A program made the position numbers and the translations under genes. Positions 52,187 to 61,699 of a DNA stretch of 64,000 nt are shown in pieces. Positions within the stretch are counted from its first letter, which is position 1. Each line of letters begins with the position of its first letter. The notes below the pieces were generated by a model. It did no database searches, was not told where the DNA came from, and worked only from the letters and a program-made list of their open reading frames with translations. The DNA comes from GCA-002704185 sp902588515 (GTDB lineage Bacteria; Pseudomonadota; Alphaproteobacteria; Pelagibacterales; Pelagibacteraceae), in the NCBI GenBank assembly GCA_902588515.1, contig CACIPP010000003.1:1-64000 (forward strand), in the 5' to 3' direction.

Positions 52187-53099
52187 TTTGAAATTTAACA
52201 TATATTTTGAATATAAAATAACACAAGATAAAACCAAAAATTAATCTTGCAAAAAACACACCGCTTATATGAGCGCCGATCATTAACATCAGCAATGTAT
52301 CTTCTATCATAGCATGTATAAGATTTAACATCGAAACCGATAAAAATGCACTTTGCTTATCAATTTTTCCAGATTTTACCTCTTTTATTAACAATCCTCC
52401 TCCAAATTGTATACCCAAAGTCATGCCTACTATTATTATATTCATAGCCTCTTTTTGAATCCCAAAGAATTTTAAGGGAACAGTAAAAACTTTTAAAAAT
52501 AACTTTTCAATACCTAGAAGTTTAAGAATTTCTAGAGATGTTACCAATAAACATACTATAAAGAATATATAAATTAGATTTATAAATTGATTTATAAACC
52601 ACGGAACAACTTCTGATGGCGGAGGTTGCAAATCAATAAAAGTACTAAACTGCTGCTGGTGAATACCAAAACTTGAGTATATTTGATTTAATATATATCC
52701 TAATACAAATGCAGAAATTAGACGCAAACATATAGTGTATGTAAATCCAACACCTGTAGCCTTCGATATAGTTGACTCAACAGGTATGCCATGCGCTATT
52801 AATATCATCGTCGCTAAAACTGTTATTTGAGCAACATTCAAGTCTAGACTGGGAACTGTGTTTGCAAAAACTACTATGGCGGCATAAATATTTACAAATA
52901 ATCCAGTAACAAAAACAAGGCCTAATTCAGGTTCTAGTCCAACAAGTACCATGAATGGCTCAAGAATTCTGGCTATAATTTCAATTAATCCAGAAACTTC
53001 TAAAATTTTTAAAATAAATACGAATGGAATTAGAATTTTATATAGAGGTATCGATATATCTTTAATATCCTGTAAAACGTTCTTAAAAAAATTATTCAT
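52164..53099 (-). CDS. nucleoside-recognition (Gate) domain membrane protein
   Basis: 311 residues with about eight membrane segments. ETALGLVFVTGLFVNIYAAI-like and HGIPVESTISKATGVGFTYT stretches, plus IIIVGMTLGIQFGGGLLIKE in the second half, match Gate/nucleoside recognition proteins related to SpmA/SpmB and YjiH. Bacterial members are proposed permeases; substrate not known. Monocistronic. Confidence 0.75.
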   Translation of the reverse strand: MNNFFKNVLQDIKDISIPLYKILIPFVFILKILEVSGLIEIIARILEPFMVLVGLEPELGLVFVTGLFVNIYAAIVVFANTVPSLDLNVAQITVLATMILIAHGIPVESTISKATGVGFTYTICLRLISAFVLGYILNQIYSSFGIHQQQFSTFIDLQPPPSEVVPWFINQFINLIYIFFIVCLLVTSLEILKLLGIEKLFLKVFTVPLKFFGIQKEAMNIIIVGMTLGIQFGGGLLIKEVKSGKIDKQSAFLSVSMLNLIHAMIEDTLLMLMIGAHISGVFFARLIFGFILCYFIFKIYVKFQTKLPKSL

Positions 53100-53182
53100 T
53101 CAATTATAAAGTGAAAAATATTTGTTCTATTTAACTTATATTTAATATTTTAAAAATAAAATAATTTAGAAAGGATATTTAA

Positions 53183-53509
53183 GTGGCAAAATATATCTTC
53201 GCAGCTTCTTACTCGCAACAAGCAATGGGAGGATTTTTAAAAGATCCATCTTCAGATAGAATGGCAGCGGCCAACTCGCTTGCAAGTCAATTTGGTGGAA
53301 AATGCGAAAAACTTACATTTACCAGGGGTGTATATGATTTTATCGCAGAATTTGATTTACCAAATTTTGAAGCGGCAGCTAGTATCAAAATGGTTACTAT
53401 GTCATCAGGTGCTTTTACAGAAATGCACATATTGGAACCCGTTGATATAAATGGAATTGCTGGCTCAGCCTCAAAAGGAGCAGCATCTTATAAAGCTGTT
53501 GGCAAATAG
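53183..53509 (+). CDS. GYD domain-containing protein
   Basis: 108 residues, starting at GTG with aaagga upstream. The ferredoxin-like GYD fold is indicated by YIFAASYSQQAMGGFLKDPS at the N-terminus, FTRGVYDFIAEFDLPNFEAA in the middle and FTEMHILEPVDI. Cytoplasmic, function unknown; the fold resembles small sensor or oligomerising domains. A bidirectional hairpin follows immediately after the stop. Confidence 0.8.
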   Translation: MAKYIFAASYSQQAMGGFLKDPSSDRMAAANSLASQFGGKCEKLTFTRGVYDFIAEFDLPNFEAAASIKMVTMSSGAFTEMHILEPVDINGIAGSASKGAASYKAVGK

Positions 53510-53539
53510 ATTTAATTTATTCTTTCGAATAAATTAAAT
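53510..53539. terminator. bidirectional hairpin inside the 3' end of the FAD/Fe-S gene
   Basis: A perfect 13-bp stem (atttaatttattc/gaataaattaaat) with loop tttc starts on the base after the GYD stop. Its bases also encode the last residues of the convergent FAD/Fe-S protein. All pairs but one are AT, so it is weaker than a GC-rich terminator. Confidence 0.6.
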
Positions 53540-56412
53540 AACAATTCAGCGATATGTTTAGGTTTTCTTTCAGAAAAATCTGAAATTTGGTGTCTACAGC
53601 TTGTACCGTTAGCAAGAATAAAAGCATTTTTATCTGTTTTGTTGATTTCTGGAATCAAACTTAAATAAGCCATTTTTTTTGAAATATCATAATTTTTACT
53701 GTTATACCCAAATGAACCTGCCATACCACAACAACTACTATCTATCATTTTATATTTGATATTAAACGTATCTAATAATTTAAATAGACCTTTCATTCTA
53801 TTTTGTGATTTTTGGTGACAATGTCCGTGAATAATAACCTCTTTATCAAAATTAACATGATTTATTTTATTTTTAATTTTTATTTGATCTAAAATAAATT
53901 CTTCAAGCAAGAAAAATTTATTTTTTAATTGCTCTCTGTTGGTCAATCCTTTTAATGTTTTAAATTCATCGCTAAATGTTAATAAGCAAGAGGGTTCTAA
54001 ACCTACAATTGGTGTTTCAAAGTTTCCACTTTTCATAATATATTTGATAAAGCGGTTTAATTCTTCCTTTGCTTTATCTAATTGTCCAAAAGAAATATAG
54101 GTTCTTCCGCAACAAAGTGGTCTATCTAAATTGTCATTGTCAAAACTTGGAATAATTGCTTGGTATCCAAATTTGTTCAATATTCTAATTGCATAAAGAA
54201 CATTTTTCACTTCAAAATTAATATTAAAGGTATCAGCAAATAATATAACTTTTTTATCAGATTTTGATTGAGATTTATAAATAACTTTTAATTCAGATTG
54301 ATTTTGCACAACCGGCATTTCTCTTTGCGTAGCAAAGCCATACCAATTAATTATACTTTCTATGATTGGGAAGTTTTTTATTTTATTAAAAATTGGTGCT
54401 ATTATTTTTAAGAAACGAATATTTTTTGGCATACTACAGATAATTTTATCTTTGATACTCATGTTAAATTTTTTATAATAATGAGATAAAAATTCACTTT
54501 TCATTTTTGCAATATCGACTGACATTGGACATTCTCTTTGACACGCCTTACAACTTACACAGAGTTCCATGCTCTCATACATTTCTTTTGATACAAATGA
54601 GCCTTTGGGAAGTTGATTGGAAAGCGCAAGCCTTAGTGTATTTGCTCTACCTCTAACTAGATCTTTCTCTTCTTTAGTAACTCGATACGATGGACACATA
54701 ACTCCTGAGTCTAATTTACGGCATGCACCATTATTATTACACATTTCTACCGCATCGGAAAATTGACCCCACTCTGACCAGTCATAATGAGTAGAAATTT
54801 TTTCAGTTTTATAGTCAGCCTTATAACGCATCAATGACCTATCATTAGATTTATAAGGTCTTACTATTTTATTTGGATTTAAAAGATTTTTATGATCAAA
54901 TGTGTCTTTAACATCTTCAAATGCATTTATGATTTTTTTTCCAAACATTTTTTCATGGAATTCTGATCTAACAATGCCATCACCATGCTCGCCTGAGTGT
55001 GAACCTTTGTATTGTTTAACCATCTCAAACGCCTCTTCGGCAATCTTTTTCATGTTGTTGATATCTTTATCCGATTTCATATTGAGCACAGGTCGAACGT
55101 GTAATGTTCCAACAGAAGCATGCGCATAAAACATCCCACTTGTGTCGTATTTTTTAAATATTTCTTTTAACTTTGTGGTGTATTCGGCTAAATGATCTAG
55201 GGTAACGGCACAATCCTCTATAAAGGCTACAGGTTTTTTGTCACCTTTCATCGACATTAAAATATTTAGACCCGCTTTTCTTATTTCAAATATCTCTTTT
55301 TGATCTTTAATTTCCTTAAAATACGAAAAATTATTATTTTTATTTTGAGATTTCACAAGATTTTCTAAATCTTTGATTTTTTTATTAATAAGATTTAAAT
55401 CATTATCAATAAATTCAACCATTAAAACAGCCTTTGGATCACCAATAACATACTTTTTAATACCATCTGCATAAATTGGAATTTCTTTGGCTAAGTCTAG
55501 AAGATTTTTGTCCATCAACTCAACAGTTGTAGGTTTCAATTTAACCATTTCTCTTGTTAAGGTCATAGCTTCGTGAAATTTTTCAAAGTAGCAAACTCCC
55601 AAAATTTTCTTTTTTGGAATTTCAGATAATTTGAGTTTAATTTTGTTAAATAATGATAGAGTTCCTTCAGATCCCACTAGTATATTCGATGAATTAAATC
55701 CATTTGGGTTTATTAAGTCAATATTGTAACCTCCAACTCTCCTTTGTGTTTTTGGCCAGTGTTCATTAATTTCATTTTCAACTTGTTCTCGTATGTCTAT
55801 ACATTTTTTAATTATTTGAAATTTTCTATTTTGATCATTTGTTTTTGAAAGATAATTTTTATCTATATTTTCAAAGGTGTGAATTGATCCATCGTCTAGA
55901 ATAGACTCAACTGCTAAAACGTTATTAACCATATTGCCGTAATAAAGAGATCTGGAACCACAACTATTATTACCTGTCATGCCACCGATTGTTGCTCTGC
56001 TACTTGTAGAAACGTCTACTGGAAACCACAAACCATGTGGTTTTAAATATTCATTCAGCTGATCTAGTACTATACCAGGTTCAACCCAAACAAATTTTTC
56101 TTTCGCATTGAATTCTAAAATTTTATTTTGATACTTTGAATAATCTAAGACAATACATTCACCAACTGTTTGACCACATTGGGAGCTTCCACCGCCTCTC
56201 GCAAGTAATGGAATAGAATTTTTTTGAGAATATTCTATTATATTTAAAACATCAAATTGATCTTTGGGCAATACAACACCTATCGGTTTAATCTGATAAA
56301 GGGATGCATCAGTACTATATCTGCCTCTAGAAAATTCATCGAAAAGTACTTTGCCTTTAATTTTTTTCTTTAAATCATTACTTAATGTGACTGAGTTAAA
56401 TTCTGTTTTCAT
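53512..56412 (-). CDS. FAD-binding and Fe-S-binding oxidoreductase (D-2-hydroxyacid dehydrogenase, YdiJ-like)
   Basis: 966 residues. The N-terminal FAD_binding_4 domain has PLLARGGGSSQCGQTVGECI. FAD-oxidase C-terminal domain follows (TVELMDKNLLDLA, then HSGEHGDGIVRSEF near 480). Next are Fe-S motifs CNNNGACRK.DSGVMCPSYR and ELCVSCKACQRECPMSVDI, and two CCG domains with RPLCCGRTY and SSCCGMAGSFGY. The YdiJ family oxidises D-2-hydroxyglutarate or D-lactate to the keto acid, passing electrons to quinone. Overlaps the enolase-superfamily gene by one base, so that enzyme's product may be its substrate. Confidence 0.9.
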   Translation of the reverse strand: MKTEFNSVTLSNDLKKKIKGKVLFDEFSRGRYSTDASLYQIKPIGVVLPKDQFDVLNIIEYSQKNSIPLLARGGGSSQCGQTVGECIVLDYSKYQNKILEFNAKEKFVWVEPGIVLDQLNEYLKPHGLWFPVDVSTSSRATIGGMTGNNSCGSRSLYYGNMVNNVLAVESILDDGSIHTFENIDKNYLSKTNDQNRKFQIIKKCIDIREQVENEINEHWPKTQRRVGGYNIDLINPNGFNSSNILVGSEGTLSLFNKIKLKLSEIPKKKILGVCYFEKFHEAMTLTREMVKLKPTTVELMDKNLLDLAKEIPIYADGIKKYVIGDPKAVLMVEFIDNDLNLINKKIKDLENLVKSQNKNNNFSYFKEIKDQKEIFEIRKAGLNILMSMKGDKKPVAFIEDCAVTLDHLAEYTTKLKEIFKKYDTSGMFYAHASVGTLHVRPVLNMKSDKDINNMKKIAEEAFEMVKQYKGSHSGEHGDGIVRSEFHEKMFGKKIINAFEDVKDTFDHKNLLNPNKIVRPYKSNDRSLMRYKADYKTEKISTHYDWSEWGQFSDAVEMCNNNGACRKLDSGVMCPSYRVTKEEKDLVRGRANTLRLALSNQLPKGSFVSKEMYESMELCVSCKACQRECPMSVDIAKMKSEFLSHYYKKFNMSIKDKIICSMPKNIRFLKIIAPIFNKIKNFPIIESIINWYGFATQREMPVVQNQSELKVIYKSQSKSDKKVILFADTFNINFEVKNVLYAIRILNKFGYQAIIPSFDNDNLDRPLCCGRTYISFGQLDKAKEELNRFIKYIMKSGNFETPIVGLEPSCLLTFSDEFKTLKGLTNREQLKNKFFLLEEFILDQIKIKNKINHVNFDKEVIIHGHCHQKSQNRMKGLFKLLDTFNIKYKMIDSSCCGMAGSFGYNSKNYDISKKMAYLSLIPEINKTDKNAFILANGTSCRHQISDFSERKPKHIAELLFNLFERIN

Positions 56413-57563
56413 TATTTTTTACTTTTATATACGAGTTTTCCAATTTTTTTTATACACTTATCTGACACAGTTAAACCTAATCCTGGTTGATCGTTTAATT
56501 TTATCCAACCATCCTTAATTTCTGGTGGATTTTCAAACAAGCCAGATTGAAGTGGATCTCTTATGGAGTCAAAGGATTCGACTGTTTTACCCATAGGTGT
56601 TGAAGCAACTAAATGGGCATGAATATTGCAATCATGATGTGGAGCAACTTCTACGTGATTTAATTCACAAAGAGCAGCCAATTTTTTCCCATTTGTAAAA
56701 CCGCCAAACATTGTGCAATCAAATTGCAATATTTGAATTGCATTCTCTTCAATTAATGATCTACAGCCAAAAATAGTATTTTCGCTTTCACCACCAGAAA
56801 TTGGTATATTAGTTTTTCTTGATAATATTTTTAATTCTCTTCTATCATCGGCCCATCTAACAGGTTCTTCTATCCAAGTAGGTTTAAATTGTTTTAGTAG
56901 TGTACATCCCTCAATTGCTGTTTTTAAATTCCACCCTCTATTTACATCAATCATTAACTCTTTATCATATCCAATAGCATCTCTAACTATCTCTACACGT
57001 TTCATATCTTCAACAAGACTCAAAGCCCCAACTTTAATTTTAAATGCCTTATGTCCTTGATCGACAAGTTTTAAGATTTCATCTTCTAGTTCTGAATTAC
57101 TTTTATTATCTCTGTAGTAAGCACAAGTAATGTAGCATGGTACCTTATCTCTGTATCCTCCAAATACTTTGTACAAGGGAAGTTTTGCTTTTTTACCTAT
57201 CAAATCCCAACAAGCAATATCAAGTGCAGCCGATATACGTATTAATGCTTCTCTTGACCACTTGTTTTCACTTGCTTTTTTTGTATCTGTTAAATTAAAA
57301 ATTTTCTCATATAATAGTTCTGGGTAAAAAGGATTCATTCCAATAATTTCTTCTGCTAAATGATTTTTAAAAGGTCTTACAATAGGCTCAATATCAGTAT
57401 AACTTGTTGCAAGACCAAAACCCTCTAGTCCTTCTTTAGTTTTAATTTTAATCATCAATTCATTCGCATTAGGAACCACAAAGTGACTGACCCAATGCGG
57501 CCTCTCTTCAGGCGGGCTTTTCAAAATTAAAACCTCAATAAAATCAATAATGTCTTCTTTCAT
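56412..57563 (-). CDS. mandelate racemase/muconate lactonizing enzyme-family protein
   Basis: 383 residues, enolase superfamily. N-terminal capping domain, then the barrel. Visible active-site residues are K-x-K in HKAFKIKVGAL, Asp in LMIDVNRGW, Glu in TWIEEPVRWADD, Glu in PISGGESENTIF and His in VAPHHDCNIHAHL. The K-x-K and His pair point to acid-sugar dehydratase or racemase chemistry on a 2-hydroxyacid. Substrate cannot be read. It leads a two-gene unit with the D-2-hydroxyacid dehydrogenase-like protein and diverges from the aminotransferase gene. Confidence 0.88.
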   Translation of the reverse strand: MKEDIIDFIEVLILKSPPEERPHWVSHFVVPNANELMIKIKTKEGLEGFGLATSYTDIEPIVRPFKNHLAEEIIGMNPFYPELLYEKIFNLTDTKKASENKWSREALIRISAALDIACWDLIGKKAKLPLYKVFGGYRDKVPCYITCAYYRDNKSNSELEDEILKLVDQGHKAFKIKVGALSLVEDMKRVEIVRDAIGYDKELMIDVNRGWNLKTAIEGCTLLKQFKPTWIEEPVRWADDRRELKILSRKTNIPISGGESENTIFGCRSLIEENAIQILQFDCTMFGGFTNGKKLAALCELNHVEVAPHHDCNIHAHLVASTPMGKTVESFDSIRDPLQSGLFENPPEIKDGWIKLNDQPGLGLTVSDKCIKKIGKLVYKSKK

Positions 57564-57622
57564 AAACTATGTACAAAATATAAAATATGAGTTAACTTAT
57601 ATATAAGAATATATACAAGTAT

Positions 57623-58798
57623 ATGGCGAAATCTAATTCTTTTAAACCTGGAAAGCATTTTCTACAAATCCCCGGTCCAACAAACGTACCTGATAGAGTT
57701 TTGCGAGCGATGGATTATCCGACAATCGATCATAGAGGACCTGTATTTGCTGACATTGCTAAAAGAGTGTTGGAAAGAGTAAAAGTAATTTTTAAAACAG
57801 ATGAACCAGTAATTATATTTCCTGCCTCAGGGACTGGTGCATGGGAAGCTGCAATTGTAAATACTTTAAGTGAAGGGGATAAAGTTTTGATGTTTGAAAC
57901 TGGTCAATTTTCATCTTTATGGTATGAGCAAGCTAAACGCTTTAAACTAGATGTGGATTTTGTAGCTGGAGATTGGAGAACTGGTGTTGATCCAAAAATT
58001 GTAGAAGAAAAATTATCAAAGGATAAGGAGCATAAAATAAAAGCTGTTTTTGTAGTCCATAATGAAACATCAACAGGTGTATGCAGTAGACTAGCTGAGA
58101 TTAGAAAAGCAATGGATGCAGCAAAACATCCAGCTTTATTATTAGTAGACACAATATCCTCACTAGCATCTATAGATTTTAAACACAAAGAGTGGAAAGT
58201 AGATGTTACGGTTTGTGGATCTCAAAAAGGATTGTTGTTACCACCTGGCCTGTCTTTTAATGCTATTAGTTCAAAAGCATTAGAAGCATACAAAACGTCT
58301 AATTTGCCAAAATCATTTTGGGATTGGAAACCAATGTTAGAAATGAACAAGGACGGATTTTTTCCTTATACTCCTGCAACAAATTTATTTTATGGTCTAG
58401 ATGAAGCCTTGAATATGTTAATGGAAGAAGGGCTTGAAAACGTTCTTGACAGACATACCCGTCACGCAGAAGCAACAAGAGCAGCGGTCAAAGACTGGGG
58501 TCTTGAAATACTATGCAAAAAACCAGAGGAATATTCTAATTCCTTAACTGCAGTTATGGTACCAGATGGACATGATGCTGATGCTCTAAGGAAAATAATA
58601 CTTGATGATTACAATATGGCTTTAGGCATGGGATTAGCAAAAGTAAAAAGTAAAATTTTTAGAATAGGTCATTTAGGAGATTTTAATGATCTAATGTTAG
58701 CAGGAACTCTAGCAGGCGTTGAAATGGGTTTAAGAAAATCTAAAATTCCATTTAAACAAGGCGGTCTTATGGCCGCAATTGATCACTTGTCGAAGTAA
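57623..58798 (+). CDS. sgaA: serine-glyoxylate aminotransferase
   Basis: 391 residues, fold-type I PLP enzyme. KHFLQIPGPTNVPDRVLRAM, YPTIDHRGPVFADI, the PLP lysine in VCGSQKGLLLPPGLSF and GLAKVKSKIFRIGHLGDFN are diagnostic of the SgaA/AGT group. It converts serine plus glyoxylate to hydroxypyruvate plus glycine, or an alanine-dependent variant. In alphaproteobacteria it is part of glyoxylate/C1 assimilation and photorespiration-like glycolate metabolism. Upstream gap contains no glycine riboswitch that I can see. Precedes TRAP system 2 by 85 bases. Confidence 0.93.
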   Translation: MAKSNSFKPGKHFLQIPGPTNVPDRVLRAMDYPTIDHRGPVFADIAKRVLERVKVIFKTDEPVIIFPASGTGAWEAAIVNTLSEGDKVLMFETGQFSSLWYEQAKRFKLDVDFVAGDWRTGVDPKIVEEKLSKDKEHKIKAVFVVHNETSTGVCSRLAEIRKAMDAAKHPALLLVDTISSLASIDFKHKEWKVDVTVCGSQKGLLLPPGLSFNAISSKALEAYKTSNLPKSFWDWKPMLEMNKDGFFPYTPATNLFYGLDEALNMLMEEGLENVLDRHTRHAEATRAAVKDWGLEILCKKPEEYSNSLTAVMVPDGHDADALRKIILDDYNMALGMGLAKVKSKIFRIGHLGDFNDLMLAGTLAGVEMGLRKSKIPFKQGGLMAAIDHLSK

Positions 58799-58883
58799 TT
58801 TTTTTAAAAATTAACAAAATATCTAGATTATGGCTCAGTTATTTAATAGATTATTAATAATTAACAATAAGGGGAGAAATATA

Positions 58884-59858
58884 ATGAGCAAAATAAACAA
58901 ACTATTTGCTATTTTTCTATCTACTTTATTAGTAACTTTTTCAGCAAACTCAGTTGAAGTAAAATTTGGACATGTAGGAAAACCTGGTTCATTATTTTCA
59001 GCTTCAGTAGACCATTTTGCAAAATTAGCTAATAAAAGATTAGGTAGCAAAGGTAAAGTATCTGTATTTGGGTCTTCTCAATTAGGAAAAGACAAACAAG
59101 GAATGCAGAAATTAAAACTTGGAACTGTTAATATGTGGTTGCCATCATCAGTCATGGCATCTATTCATGATGAATTCGGTGTATTTGATATGCCATTTAT
59201 TATCAAAAATAGATCACACATGAACAAAGTTGAAAAACAAGTTCTACCAGGAATGTTTAAAAATCTTGAAGCAAAAACTGGTTATAAAGTTATAGCTGTT
59301 TGGGAGAATGGTTTTAGACACATTACAAACAATGTAAGAGCAATTAATTCTCCTGGAGACTTAAAAGGTATTAAGCTAAGAACTCCAAAATCTAAATGGC
59401 GAGTTAAGATGTTTCAATCTTACGGAGCAAACCCAACGCCAATGGCTTTTTCTGAGGTATTCACTGCTTTAAAAACAGGGACAATGGATGGTCAAGAAAA
59501 TCCATACGCTCAAATAGCAAGTGCTAAATTTCAAGAAGTCCAAAAATATTTATCAATTACTGGACACGTTTATACGCCTGCATATGTAACTGTGCACAAA
59601 GATCATTGGAATAAACTTCCTGCAGATGTAAGAAAAATTTTAGAGAAATCAGCTAAAGATACTCAAAAATTTGTTTACAAAGAAGCGGCAAGTTTAGAAA
59701 AATCTTTATTAGGAGTAATTAAAGGTGCTGGAGTTAAGGTAAACACAGCTAATAAGGATGCTTTCATTAAAGCAAGCAAAGGTATCTATGATCAATTTGC
59801 ATCAGAGGTATCTACTGGCGGTTCTTTAATTAAAAAAGTATCATCTTTAGCGAAATAA
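58884..59858 (+). CDS. dctP: TRAP transporter substrate-binding protein DctP (system 2)
   Basis: 324 residues from the ATG at 58884, chosen because the ribosome site aaggggagaa precedes it; an upstream ATG at 58830 would add 18 non-signal residues. Signal peptide MSKINKLFAIFLSTLLVTFS, then VKFGHVGKPGSLFSASVDHFA. GIKLRTPKSKWRVKMFQSYG carries the ligand-binding Arg and FTALKTGTMDGQENPYAQI follows, as in DctP of C4-dicarboxylate and hydroxyacid carriers. Followed by a strong hairpin, then dctQ. Confidence 0.93.
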   Translation: MSKINKLFAIFLSTLLVTFSANSVEVKFGHVGKPGSLFSASVDHFAKLANKRLGSKGKVSVFGSSQLGKDKQGMQKLKLGTVNMWLPSSVMASIHDEFGVFDMPFIIKNRSHMNKVEKQVLPGMFKNLEAKTGYKVIAVWENGFRHITNNVRAINSPGDLKGIKLRTPKSKWRVKMFQSYGANPTPMAFSEVFTALKTGTMDGQENPYAQIASAKFQEVQKYLSITGHVYTPAYVTVHKDHWNKLPADVRKILEKSAKDTQKFVYKEAASLEKSLLGVIKGAGVKVNTANKDAFIKASKGIYDQFASEVSTGGSLIKKVSSLAK

Positions 59859-59870
59859 TTAAATATATTA

Positions 59871-59895
59871 CCAACCCACTAAACAAGTGGGTTGG
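59871..59895 (+). promoter_or_regulatory. intercistronic hairpin between dctP and dctQ (system 2)
   Basis: A perfect 10-bp stem (ccaacccact/agtgggttgg) with a 5-base loop begins 12 bases after the dctP stop and ends exactly 8 bases before the dctQ ATG. Its 3' arm contains the weak ribosome-site-like gtggg. The position copies the hairpin in TRAP system 1 although the sequences are unrelated. Confidence 0.8.
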
Positions 59896-59903
59896 TTTAA
59901 TTT

Positions 59904-60419
59904 ATGACATTGCAAGGTTTTGAAAAAGGTTACGAAAAATTTTTACAAGTAATATTATTTATTATGATGATAGCTTTAGCTATCAACGTACTTGTTGGTG
60001 TTACTTTCAGATTCAGTGGTCACGCTTTAGCCTGGTACGATGAAGTCGCTTCAGTTCAACTTGCATGGCTAACCTATTACGGATCCGCATACGCTTCGTT
60101 AAAAGGAGCACACATTGGAGTTCCTAGTATACTGAAATCCTTTCCATTAACTTTAAGAAAAGTATTTTTTGTTTTATCAAAATTAGTAATATACTGTTTT
60201 TTAATATTATTAGCTTATTATGGGTATTTAGTTTTAACACTGATAAAAGGTGAGACACTAGTCACATTAGAATGGGTGCCACAAACTTTAGTTCAATCAG
60301 TCATACCAATATCATCATTATTATTTATTTTGTCGGAAACGTTAAGAATTCCAAAAGATTATAGCAATTTAGTCTTACAAGTTGCCGATGAGGAAGAAAC
60401 CACAGGAGATTTGACATGA
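59904..60419 (+). CDS. dctQ: TRAP transporter small permease DctQ (system 2)
   Basis: 171 residues, four membrane helices. ILFIMMIALAINVLVGVTFRF, GHALAWYDEVASVQLAWLTYYGSAYASL and KGAHIGVPSILKSFP match the family. Overlaps dctM by ATGA. Its translation is probably controlled by the hairpin that ends 8 bases before the start. Confidence 0.92.
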   Translation: MTLQGFEKGYEKFLQVILFIMMIALAINVLVGVTFRFSGHALAWYDEVASVQLAWLTYYGSAYASLKGAHIGVPSILKSFPLTLRKVFFVLSKLVIYCFLILLAYYGYLVLTLIKGETLVTLEWVPQTLVQSVIPISSLLFILSETLRIPKDYSNLVLQVADEEETTGDLT

Positions 60420-61699
60420 TTATCTTAACAATGTTTATGGTTCTTCTATTTTTACTGAGTATCAATGTTCCAATTGCAATAGGTTTAGCAGTTACAACAA
60501 TTATAGCTATGGTAATGAAAACTGGTACTAGTTTTTTAATTGATACTGCAATTGTCATGTTTGATGGTTCTATGAAGTTTCCATTAATAGCAATTCCATT
60601 ATTTATACTTGCAGGCTCAATAATGAATAGTTCAGGAATATCTAGAAGGCTAATAGCTTTCGCATCTGCTTTAGTAGGATTTATAAAGGGTGGTTTAAGT
60701 ATGATTAATATTGCTACCTCTATGTTTTTTGCTGAGATATCGGGATCAGCAGTAGCCGACGTAGCAGCTCTAGGGTCAATATTAATTCCCGCAATGAAGA
60801 AAAAAGGATATCCAGGACCATTTGCAGCTGCAGTTACATCTTCATCTGCATCATTAGCAATTATTATACCACCTTCAATTCCCATGATTGTATATGCTGT
60901 AATGGCACAAAGTTCAGTTGTTCAATTATTTGTTGCAGGTGTTGTTCCTGGAATTATTGGAGGTTTTTTAATGATGTTTGCAGCATATATTTATGCTAGA
61001 AGAAAAAACTTACCAATCGAAGAGAATTTTAATTTAGTAAATTTAAGAAAGACTGCAAAAGAAGCGGCATTAGCATTTTTGTTACCTATTATTATTTTAG
61101 GCGGTATTTTTGGAGGTGTCGTAACAGCTACAGAGGGCGCTGGTTTAGCAGTTGTAGCAGCTTTGATTATAGGTCTTATCTATCGAGAATTTGATTTTAA
61201 AAGATTATATCAAGCTGCAACAGAAGGAGCGATTCAAACAGCTGCAGTAATGTTATTAGTTGCGGCATCAGTATTGCTTGGCGAATTTTTAACTGTAGAA
61301 CAAATCCCTCAAAAAGTAGCTGAGTCAATTATTGATATGACACAAAACAAGTATGCGGTTCTTGCGATATTAAATGTATTTTTACTTGTTATTGGCTTTT
61401 TCTTACATTCAGTTGCTGCAATAATTTTAACAGTTCCAATTGTAATGCCGCTTGTAAATGCAGTCGGCATTGATCCAGTTCATTTTGGAATTATTGTAAC
61501 TTTAAATCTTGCGATAGGGCAGCAAACACCACCAGTTGCAAGCGTGTTAGTAACTGCCTGCTCAGTTGCAAAAGCAGATATTTGGGATGTGACAAGGGCA
61601 AATATAATGTTTATTTGCGTATTATTATTTTTATTAATGCTAGTAACATATGTTCCTGCGGTACCAATGACTTTGGTTGAATTTTTTTATAGATCATGA
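60416..61699 (+). CDS. dctM: TRAP transporter large permease DctM (system 2)
   Basis: 427 residues, about twelve helices. LSINVPIAIGLAVTTIIAM, FPLIAIPLFILAGSIMNSSG, FFAEISGSAVADVAALGSIL, SLAIIIPPSIPMIVYAVM and LAIGQQTPPVASVLVT are all DctM hallmarks. It overlaps the crotonase gene by ATGA, so the two downstream enzymes share the transporter's transcript. Confidence 0.95.
   Translation: MIILTMFMVLLFLLSINVPIAIGLAVTTIIAMVMKTGTSFLIDTAIVMFDGSMKFPLIAIPLFILAGSIMNSSGISRRLIAFASALVGFIKGGLSMINIATSMFFAEISGSAVADVAALGSILIPAMKKKGYPGPFAAAVTSSSASLAIIIPPSIPMIVYAVMAQSSVVQLFVAGVVPGIIGGFLMMFAAYIYARRKNLPIEENFNLVNLRKTAKEAALAFLLPIIILGGIFGGVVTATEGAGLAVVAALIIGLIYREFDFKRLYQAATEGAIQTAAVMLLVAASVLLGEFLTVEQIPQKVAESIIDMTQNKYAVLAILNVFLLVIGFFLHSVAAIILTVPIVMPLVNAVGIDPVHFGIIVTLNLAIGQQTPPVASVLVTACSVAKADIWDVTRANIMFICVLLFLLMLVTYVPAVPMTLVEFFYRS

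Noticed and set aside
57564..57622. Glycine riboswitch upstream of serine-glyoxylate aminotransferase
   Set aside because: Glycine riboswitches are known in SAR11, but only 59 AT-rich bases lie here and no aptamer-like pairing is visible.
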